Source: Lentzea nigeriaca
Lineage (GTDB): Bacteria; Actinomycetota; Actinomycetes; Mycobacteriales; Pseudonocardiaceae
Reading direction: 5' to 3'
NCBI RefSeq assembly: GCF_016907955.1
Contig: NZ_JAFBCX010000007.1
Span: 310,001-374,000 of the forward strand
DNA: 64,000 bases
The notes under the pieces were generated by a model. It searched no databases, was not told the origin of the DNA, and saw only the letters and a list, made by a program, of their open reading frames with translations. Both the position numbers and the translations under genes were made by a program. This document shows positions 1 to 5,795 of this stretch, one piece after another; the first letter of the stretch is position 1, and each line of letters begins with the position of its first letter.

Positions 1-198
1 TTCGGTGACATCGGTCGCATCGAGACCGGAAGGCGCGCCAAGCGCAACGGCCGGCGGGTCCGGCGGGATCACGTCCAGATCAATCCCGCCGCCGCCGAAC
101 CGCTGCGCTCGCTCGCCTTCGCGTGTGCCGTCGCCTTCGACGTGGTGCGCGGCACCGGTACCAGCCACCTGAGCAACAGCATGGACTGGCCAGCCTGA
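1..198 (+). CDS. C-terminal end of unidentified protein (partial)
   Basis: The first 65 codons of the window form an open frame ending in TGA at 196-198; the start lies to the left of the window. The visible tail is Arg-rich at its N-terminal side (GRRAKRNGRRVRRD), then has a short Ala/Leu-rich helix-like stretch and ends in NSMDWPA. I do not recognise a family. The next gene is on the opposite strand and its stop abuts this one, so the two genes converge without a gap. Real coding is supported mainly by the clean convergent junction. Confidence 0.5.
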   Translation, partial: FGDIGRIETGRRAKRNGRRVRRDHVQINPAAAEPLRSLAFACAVAFDVVRGTGTSHLSNSMDWPA

Positions 199-648
199 CT
201 ACCAGGCGTCCTTGCGGAAGTGGCTCGGGCCGTCGTCCTCGTCGTCATCGTCGCGGCGTGAGCGCGGCGGCTGCTGAGCCACCGGGTTGCCCGACGCGAT
301 GATGTCGTCGATGTCCTGGCCCTCCTCGATCGCCGTGTAGGCGCGCTGGAGGTCAGGAACGCCGGTGGCGAGCGCCTTCTGCACGCCCTCGTCCATCACG
401 CGGCCGGAGGCGATGTCCTTCCAGCTGAACTCACCCGAGTCGATGCGCTGCTGGAGGTCCTTGAACTCCTTGGGCGCGTTGCCGCTGCGGGCGTACCGCT
501 CGATCTCGGCGAGGTCCTGTTCGCTGACACCGCGCGACCGCGGCTGGTACTGGGCCGCCTGCTGGGCGACCTGCACCGCTGCCGCGGTCTTGGCGTCGAC
601 GTCGTCGAACAGCGCCTGCAACCTTGCCTGGTCGTAGGGGAACGTCAC
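199..648 (-). CDS. Acidic-tailed protein of type VII substrate operon
   Basis: A 149-residue protein starting at GTG (648-646), which overlaps the TGA of the upstream WXG-type gene in a GTGA junction; GGAGG lies just upstream. The N-terminal 60 residues are helical, the middle contains a KEFKDLQQ helix, and the C-terminus is very acidic (RRDDDDEDDG). I do not recognise a named family. Its tight translational coupling to two type VII secretion substrates suggests a partner or chaperone role in the cytoplasm; that is inference from context. It is read in the same frame as a longer open frame, but the longer version would run antisense-like sequence through the WXG gene. Confidence 0.75.
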   Translation of the reverse strand: MTFPYDQARLQALFDDVDAKTAAAVQVAQQAAQYQPRSRGVSEQDLAEIERYARSGNAPKEFKDLQQRIDSGEFSWKDIASGRVMDEGVQKALATGVPDLQRAYTAIEEGQDIDDIIASGNPVAQQPPRSRRDDDDEDDGPSHFRKDAW

Positions 649-1571
649 TGCTGTCCTCCGCCTGTGCTGCCCGCGCCACCGGAGCTCGAACCGGCACCAG
701 CACCGGCACCGGCACCACCACCGCCGCTGTTCCCACCGCTGTACCGGGTGGACGCGGCATGGCCTGACTTGCCGAGCTTGTAGCCGTCCCAGGCGATGTT
801 CTTCAGGCCGCCGGTCACGGCCGACTTGCCGTTGTCGAACTTCTGCTTGCCGTCCTGCACGCCGTCGACCACGTCGAGGGCGTCGTTGACGTCCCGCACG
901 TCCTTGAGCTTCATCAGCGCGGTGCCCATGGCCTTGATGCCGTCGACCATGCCCTTGACGCCCTCGATGATCTGCTGGATCGAGAGGATGATCTTGCGGA
1001 TGCGGTCGACGATCTGGATGCAGTCGTAGACGACCCACACGGCCTTGCCCCAACCCACCACCGGGATGGGCGCCAGGATCACGGCTTCCATCAGCTTGGT
1101 GACCAGCATGTCGAGCAGCGTCAGCGCGAGGCCGGTCGCCGTCCGGCAGGTCTGGGCCATGGACTGGAACTTGTTGCCGATGATCCGGGCGACCTGGGAG
1201 TCCGCCTCGATCGCGACGACCCACATGGTGTCCATGCGGCGTTCGAAGCCCTGTGCGGCCTTGCCGTTCCAGTGCGGGTTGAGCTGGTTGACGCCCTCGC
1301 CCACGTTGTGGCGCACGGAGTCCAGGGCCTTGGCGACCTGGTCCCACGCGTTGGCGTTGGCGTCGATCTTCTCGAAGTCGCCGAGCAGCGGGTTGATGAG
1401 CGACTCGACGAGGTTCTCGCCGGTGACCTTCTCGTAGATCCAGTTGACGCCCTGGATCTTCCAGCCGGCCTTCTCGATGAGTTCCTTGGTGGTCTGACGT
1501 CCTGGCCGGTCCTCTGCCGCCGCCCTGAGGGCGACCGACGGGTCCTCGACGTCCGCGTATGCCGTGGTCAT
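645..1571 (-). CDS. WXG100-like type VII secretion-associated protein
   Basis: 308 residues. A helix-turn-helix region around residues 80-115 contains the W-x-G signature (HWNGKAAQGF) flanked by Asn/Ala-rich helices, typical of ESX/type VII substrates of the WXG100/PPE-like class. Residues about 150-200 carry a hydrophobic stretch (AVILAPIPVVGWG) followed by long amphipathic helices. The C-terminal 40 residues are a low-complexity Gly/Ser/Ala tail ending GGQQ. Start ATG 1571 overlaps the TGA of the EspC-like gene (ATGA), and the stop overlaps the next GTG, so three genes form one coupled operon. No ESX ATPase or membrane component is present in the window. Confidence 0.8.
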   Translation of the reverse strand: MTTAYADVEDPSVALRAAAEDRPGRQTTKELIEKAGWKIQGVNWIYEKVTGENLVESLINPLLGDFEKIDANANAWDQVAKALDSVRHNVGEGVNQLNPHWNGKAAQGFERRMDTMWVVAIEADSQVARIIGNKFQSMAQTCRTATGLALTLLDMLVTKLMEAVILAPIPVVGWGKAVWVVYDCIQIVDRIRKIILSIQQIIEGVKGMVDGIKAMGTALMKLKDVRDVNDALDVVDGVQDGKQKFDNGKSAVTGGLKNIAWDGYKLGKSGHAASTRYSGGNSGGGGAGAGAGAGSSSGGAGSTGGGQQ

Positions 1572-1882
1572 CGGCCACCTCCTGCCTGCTGCATCAGCTG
1601 CACGCCGTGGAGGTCGACCTTCTCGTAGGAGTCGGCTGTCTTCTTCAGTGCCTCGGAGTCCTTGAGCATCATCTTGTTCGCGAAGTCCAACGTCTCCCCG
1701 TAGAGGTTCGCGACGCCGGTCACGACGGGATGCAGCAACGTCAGCAGGCCGGTGAACCCGCTGGTGTCACCGCCCTTGGAGATCGCGTGATCCTTGATGG
1801 TCAGGAAGTGCTGGGCGTTGCGGTCCAGCAGCTCGCTGTACCCGCGCAGCTCGTCCGGCACGACATGGAACTGTTCACTCAC
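1568..1882 (-). CDS. EspC-like type VII secretion target protein
   Basis: 104 residues, GTG start at 1882 with a GGAG site upstream. The N-terminus (QFHVVPDELR) and the overall helical layout fit the T7SS EspC/DUF2580 family of ESX-1 secretion-associated proteins. Near the C-terminus the sequence SYEKVD supplies a Y-x-x-x-D motif, the general export signal of type VII secretion. It is the first gene of a coupled operon with the WXG-type protein and the acidic-tailed protein, and is probably co-exported with the WXG protein as a helical pair. The upstream SDR gene, same strand and 37 bp away, could share the transcript. Confidence 0.8.
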   Translation of the reverse strand: MSEQFHVVPDELRGYSELLDRNAQHFLTIKDHAISKGGDTSGFTGLLTLLHPVVTGVANLYGETLDFANKMMLKDSEALKKTADSYEKVDLHGVQLMQQAGGGR

Positions 1883-1919
1883 AGGGGCTCCGACGCTCGA
1901 TTGGTCCGGATGGTTCCGA

Positions 1920-2693
1920 TCAGGTGCGACCCCGGCCGCCGGCGAACCGGGACGCCATCTTGCGCACCAGTGAGCGCGGCAGCACCTTCGTGACGCTCAC
2001 GATCGCCTTGTACTGGGTGCCGGGGATCGACAGCACCTTGCCGCGGCGCAGGTCACGCAGGGCTTCGTGGACGAGCCGGTCGGCGTCGACGTAGAGCCAG
2101 TCCGGCGTCTTGGACATGTCGATGTTGGCGCGCTTGTGGAACTCGGTCTTCACGAAACCGGGGCACAGAGCCATGATCCGCACGCCGGAGTGACCGACCG
2201 CGAGGGACATGCCCTCGGAGAACGACGTCACCCAGGCCTTGTCGGCGCTGTAGCTGGTGCCGCGGCCGGGCAGGAAGCTGGCCACGCTGGACACGTTGAT
2301 CACGTCGCCCTTGCCGCGCGCCATCATGCCGGGGATGGCGGCCCTGCACAGGCGCAGCACCGTGGCGACGTTGACGTCCAGCTGGGCCTGCAGCTTCTCG
2401 ACGTCCGCCGCGAAGAACTCGCCGGTGTTGGCGAAGCCCGCGTTGTTGACGAGCAGGTCGACGGGCGACTCGGCCAGGCGTGCCTCGACCTTGGCGCGGT
2501 CGCCGTGATCGCTGAGGTCGGCGGGCAGAACGTCGACGTGCACGCCGTGACGATCACGCAGCTGCTGCGCGAGTTCCTCGAGTGCGGACGCTGTGCGCGC
2601 GACGAGCACGAGGTCGTATCCCTCTGCGGCGAGCCTGCGGGCGAAGGCGGCCCCGATCCCGACGGTCGATCCGGTCACCAGTGCGGTTGGCAT
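1920..2693 (-). CDS. SDR family NAD(P)-dependent oxidoreductase
   Basis: 257 residues, the usual length of a classical short-chain dehydrogenase. The N-terminal TGSTVGIG is the nucleotide-binding TGxxxGxG motif, NNAGF matches the NNAG motif, and the catalytic Ser and YxxxK are seen in NVSSVAS and YSADK. The C-terminal region (SIPGTQYKAIVSVTKVLP, then a basic RKMASRFAGGRGR end) resembles membrane-peripheral SDRs of the DltE/YqjQ type. The substrate cannot be told from sequence. It lies directly upstream of the type VII substrate operon, with no obvious functional link. Confidence 0.9.
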   Translation of the reverse strand: MPTALVTGSTVGIGAAFARRLAAEGYDLVLVARTASALEELAQQLRDRHGVHVDVLPADLSDHGDRAKVEARLAESPVDLLVNNAGFANTGEFFAADVEKLQAQLDVNVATVLRLCRAAIPGMMARGKGDVINVSSVASFLPGRGTSYSADKAWVTSFSEGMSLAVGHSGVRIMALCPGFVKTEFHKRANIDMSKTPDWLYVDADRLVHEALRDLRRGKVLSIPGTQYKAIVSVTKVLPRSLVRKMASRFAGGRGRT

Positions 2694-2743
2694 GCCTCGG
2701 CACGGTAGTCGGATCTAGGTCGGGGTCGGAAGCGCGCCGACGA

Positions 2744-2920
2744 TCACGCTCCGGTCTTCGTCGGGCGACGAAGAACGAGCAGACGCAGCGCAAGGCCCGA
2801 AACGACCAGAGCGACTCCGCCGAACAGCAACCATCCGACCGATGCACCCGTGTTGGCCAGCGTCACAGCGGACGCCGTACCTGCGACGGCTACGGGCGGA
2901 ACTACCTTTCCTCCGTACAT
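2744..2920 (-). CDS. Mini LANTG-anchored membrane protein
   Basis: 58 residues from ATG 2920, preceded by a strong GGAGGG site at the right distance. Nearly all of it is a secretion and anchoring device: a short hydrophobic N-terminal part (PPVAVAGTASAVT), then LANTGAS, a hydrophobic helix (WLLFGGVALVVSGLALRLLV) and a basic tail (RRPTKTG). This is the layout of a sortase sorting signal of the LAXTG type used by class E sortases in actinobacteria. There is almost no mature domain before the signal. It could instead be a simple small membrane protein. The two large LASTG proteins at 25.2-27.8 kb carry the same type of signal. Confidence 0.6.
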   Translation of the reverse strand: MYGGKVVPPVAVAGTASAVTLANTGASVGWLLFGGVALVVSGLALRLLVLRRPTKTGA

Positions 2921-3119
2921 CGTGATTCCCTCCGGGGGGTGTCTGGGACACGACGCCTTACGCACGGAGTATCTGAATCAGCCGGAAATGTTTTACACAG
3001 AGTGAAGTGTGACGTAGGTCACTACACTTTAGTGACAAGGTGGAATACCACTGGTGAGCGATTGGCAACGCACGGTAGACGCCAAATTGATCACCGAGTG
3101 TGACGGGAGAAGTCCCGGC
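2921..3119. other. Gene-free gap, no feature recognised
   Basis: About 200 bases, less GC-rich than the surroundings, between the stop of the 244-residue membrane protein and the start of the LANTG mini-protein. It must hold the promoter of the mini-protein. I see no clear hairpin, repeat or coding frame in it. Confidence 0.5.
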
Positions 3120-3854
3120 TTACGGCTGCTTCCGACCGAACGACGGACGGTAGACCTCGCCACCCTCGTCGTCCTCCGCCACCGGCTCCTCCCGCTCGGA
3201 GGGATCCGGGTCGAACGGGTCGATGACGTCCGCGAGTTCACCGATGTCGCGCAGCAACCGCTCCAGGCGCGCGGGCGACGAGTTCGGCGGCGCGGCGGCC
3301 AGCACCCAGTCGTTCTCCAGCCACACGACCGTGACGTCGCCACCGATCTCCTCGGCGGCGTCGATCAGGTCCGGCGTGATGATCTTGCGGGCGGCCGGGA
3401 CGTCCGTGACGAAGGCGTAGCGCGAACCCACGGGACCGAGCAGGTCGGGCATCGGCATCTTGTCGTTGTCGCGCTGGAACGGCACGGTCGACAGCCAGAG
3501 CTCGATCACCACCGACAGCGCTCGGCGGCAGCGCACACCGACCAGCACCGAGTTGACCTTGCCGCCGGTCTCGTGGTCGAGCACGTAGACCTGACGCCTG
3601 CCGTCCGCGGTGAAGGTCGAGCCCGCGACCACGTCACGCGCGAGCCCGGTGCCGTAGTACGCGATGGCGCCCGCTTCCCAGCGTGTCGGCAGCACGTGGT
3701 CTGTTTCCTCGAACTGCCAGCCGCGCAGAGCAGCCCAACGGCGCCGTTCACGATTACGCGCGGTTCGTTGTGCCCGGTCGGTCGCGAGCAGGGCGAACCC
3801 CGCCACGCCCGCCACCGCGGCGACGGTGAACCAGACCCACGCCGGTATGCCCAC
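3120..3854 (-). CDS. Hypothetical N-terminally anchored membrane protein
   Basis: 244 residues from GTG 3854. Residues 4-24 (PAWVWFTVAAVAGVAGFALLA) form one membrane anchor followed by an Arg-rich juxtamembrane stretch (RAQRTARNRERRRWAALRGW), so the rest is probably cytoplasmic. The soluble part is mixed alpha/beta with an acidic C-terminus (FDPDPSEREE...EDDEGGE). Similar proteins are common and uncharacterised in actinomycetes; I do not assign a function. The next gene upstream is the VOC protein, which ends about 60 bp away on the same strand. Confidence 0.75.
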   Translation of the reverse strand: MGIPAWVWFTVAAVAGVAGFALLATDRAQRTARNRERRRWAALRGWQFEETDHVLPTRWEAGAIAYYGTGLARDVVAGSTFTADGRRQVYVLDHETGGKVNSVLVGVRCRRALSVVIELWLSTVPFQRDNDKMPMPDLLGPVGSRYAFVTDVPAARKIITPDLIDAAEEIGGDVTVVWLENDWVLAAAPPNSSPARLERLLRDIGELADVIDPFDPDPSEREEPVAEDDEGGEVYRPSFGRKQP

Positions 3855-3913
3855 AGCTGAAGCGTAGTGGGTCCGGCCCGAGGAACGAAGATCACTTCCG
3901 CGCGTCGCCTTTT

Positions 3914-4291
3914 CTAGGCCGGTTGGAACAGCTCCACGGGATTTCCGGACGGGTCGTCGAGCACGATCTGCTGCCCGCCAGGCCCCTTCACGACATCGCT
4001 GCGGAACCGGACGCCCTGCTTGCGCAGACGCTCCACTTCGGCGTCGATGTCGGTGACGATCAAATGGATCCGGTTCCAGCCACCGGGACCGGGCTTGGTG
4101 CCGTCGGGCATCTCCCGGCCTGCCGAACTGGTTGGCCCGCTGAGCAGCAGGCGCAGGTTGCCGCGGACGACGTCGGCGAACGCCGGCGCGAAATCGGTGC
4201 GCACCTCGAACCCGAAGTTCTCGGTGTAGAAGGCGAGCGAGGCCTCGACGTCGTCGACGAGGTAGCGCACGCTCACGAGATCGGTGGTCAT
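3914..4291 (-). CDS. VOC (glyoxalase/bleomycin-resistance) family protein
   Basis: 125 residues from ATG 4291, one base after the stop of the upstream ArsR-ArsC gene, with GGAGG inside that gene; the two are clearly co-transcribed. The fold shows paired beta-alpha-beta-beta-beta modules: SVRYLVDDVEASLAFY near the N-terminus and IHLIVTDIDAEVERL in the second half, ending DDPSGNPVELFQPA, the usual metal-ligand Glu region. The in-frame open region extends further upstream but has no better start. Such proteins are often found next to arsenic genes, although the substrate is unknown. Confidence 0.85.
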   Translation of the reverse strand: MTTDLVSVRYLVDDVEASLAFYTENFGFEVRTDFAPAFADVVRGNLRLLLSGPTSSAGREMPDGTKPGPGGWNRIHLIVTDIDAEVERLRKQGVRFRSDVVKGPGGQQIVLDDPSGNPVELFQPA

Positions 4292-4292
4292 C

Positions 4293-4994
4293 TCAGACCT
4301 CCAGAAGTCGGATCCGGCTCGCGAGATCCGCGGCGGTGCGGCGGAAAGCCGGCCACGTCTCGGCCTCACGAGCCGGATCGGGAATGCTCCAGTGGATCAG
4401 CCGTGGCCCACCGGTGAAGGCGGGCAACACCTCGCGCACCCGGTCGCACAGGCTGATCACGAGGTCGAAACGGCTGCGACGCACGGTGTCCAGATGAGTG
4501 GGCTCGTGCTCGAGCGCGATGCCGTGCTCAGCCACCGCCCGCACCGCGTCCGGGTGCAACGGCTTGGGATGACTCCCCGCACTGGCGACCTCGACGCGCT
4601 CGCCGACGCGATGCCGCAGCAACGCCTCGGCCATCGGCGACCGCCCGCTGTTGCCGGTGCACACGAACAGCACCCGAGCGCCGGCCTGGATGGCCGGTTT
4701 CGCGGCCGTGAGTGCGGAACCGGTCTCGGCCAGCGCCTGGGCCCACCGCTCCAGATCCAGGTGGTAGTAGGTGTCGCGGCCGTCGAAACTGCTGCGCCGC
4801 GCGGTCACGAGACCCGCGTCGCGCAGCTGTTTGAGGTGGTAGGAAACCAGGTTCTGCGGTTCTCCCACCGCCGCGACCAGTTCGCGGACCCTCCGGTCAC
4901 CGGCGGCGAGCTCGCACGCCAGCTGCCAGCGCAGCGGGTCCGCCATCAGCCGCAGGAACAGCGGCAACGTCCTGGACACACCCGAACAATACAT
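4293..4994 (-). CDS. ArsR regulator fused to arsenate reductase (LMW-PTP type)
   Basis: 233 residues from ATG 4994, whose codon overlaps the TGA of the upstream gene (TGATG); a longer frame begins at 5012. The N-terminal half is an ArsR-type winged helix (FLRLMADPLRWQLACELA, then LVSYHLKQLRDAGLV and a DGRDTYYHL wing). From about residue 105 a low-molecular-weight phosphatase/arsenate reductase domain follows with the P-loop VLFVCTGNSGRSPMA (C-x5-R-S) and a late DP general-acid motif (SIPDPA). A single chain combining repressor and reductase is known in some actinobacteria; it implies arsenic or antimonite sensing. The VOC protein is the coupled downstream partner. Confidence 0.85.
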   Translation of the reverse strand: MYCSGVSRTLPLFLRLMADPLRWQLACELAAGDRRVRELVAAVGEPQNLVSYHLKQLRDAGLVTARRSSFDGRDTYYHLDLERWAQALAETGSALTAAKPAIQAGARVLFVCTGNSGRSPMAEALLRHRVGERVEVASAGSHPKPLHPDAVRAVAEHGIALEHEPTHLDTVRRSRFDLVISLCDRVREVLPAFTGGPRLIHWSIPDPAREAETWPAFRRTAADLASRIRLLEV

Positions 4995-5761
4995 CAATCC
5001 AGCTTGATGCACTCGTCGTGCGGCACGACGACGACCTGATCCTGGTCCTCGTAAACGATCCGGCCCGGGTCATCGCTGTCCAGCCGCTGCCACGCGACGC
5101 CGTGCGCGTCGAGGATCGCCAGATATCCGGCGACCCGGGAGATCAGGTGCGGCGAGGTGTGCCGGAACCACGCCGCCGCGCCCGGCGACGCGTACACGGT
5201 CGGGTCCACGGCGGCGGGGTTGGTGAAGTTGGCGTCGTACCAGTCGTTGTTCAGCCGCCGGAACAGATGCTGCGCCGGGGTCAGCTGATCCCGGCGCGCC
5301 ATCATGTTCACCAGCGCGAAGACGCCGAGAAAGCGGCCCTGCCGATCCGGCAGGGCCGCTTGGAACCGCACGTATCGCGTGCCGTGCGGCACCACGACGA
5401 CCTGATCCTGGTCCTCGTGGACGATCCGGCCCGGATCGTCGGACTCCAGCTTCTGCCACGCGACGCCGTGCGCGTCGAGGATCGCCAGACAGCCCGAAAG
5501 ACGGTCCACCAGTTGCGTCGCCGAGACCGTGAACCACGCGACCGCGCCGGGATTGATCCGGTCGTACACGGTCGGATCCACCGTCGACGGGTCGGTGCAG
5601 GAGGCGTGGAGCCAGGCGTTGTCGACGCGCCGGAACGTCTCCTGCTCCTCGGTGAGCCGTCCACTCCTGACCAGCCCGTTGAACAGCGCGAAAACTCCGG
5701 GAAAGGCGCCTCGGGCGTCGGGTTCCGCCGCCTGGTACCGAACGTGTCGAAAGTCCCCCAC
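4994..5761 (-). CDS. Internally duplicated protein of unknown function
   Basis: 255 residues consisting of two tandem copies of a roughly 125-residue module. Each copy has VRYQ/VRFQ, then GVFAL(F/V)N, a basic-acidic helix, a VDPTVY motif, CLAILDAHGVAWQ or YLAILDAHGVAWQ, DDPGRIV(H/Y)EDQDQ and a closing VVVPH. The repeats stay in register with very few gaps. I do not recognise a named domain; the many Tyr/Trp and charged residues look like a ligand or protein-binding fold. The GTG start at 5761 sits inside a hairpin and has no Shine-Dalgarno sequence. It is coupled to the ArsR-ArsC gene downstream. Confidence 0.75.
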   Translation of the reverse strand: MGDFRHVRYQAAEPDARGAFPGVFALFNGLVRSGRLTEEQETFRRVDNAWLHASCTDPSTVDPTVYDRINPGAVAWFTVSATQLVDRLSGCLAILDAHGVAWQKLESDDPGRIVHEDQDQVVVVPHGTRYVRFQAALPDRQGRFLGVFALVNMMARRDQLTPAQHLFRRLNNDWYDANFTNPAAVDPTVYASPGAAAWFRHTSPHLISRVAGYLAILDAHGVAWQRLDSDDPGRIVYEDQDQVVVVPHDECIKLD

Positions 5762-5786
5762 GGGGCCGAAGTTACCGGCCCCGTGG
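5758..5786 (-). terminator. Hairpin after clpB overlapping next start codon
   Basis: Perfect 11-bp stem (CCACGGGGCCG / CGGCCCCGTGG) with a 7-base loop, just beyond the clpB stop at 5796. It probably terminates clpB. The GTG start of the duplicated-module gene lies in its left arm. Confidence 0.6.
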
Positions 5787-5795
5787 GAGAGAACG

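Noticed and set aside
199..1578. 459-residue frame spanning the acidic-tailed protein and the WXG gene
   Set aside because: Only the last 149 residues look like protein; the rest is an out-of-frame reading of the WXG-type gene.
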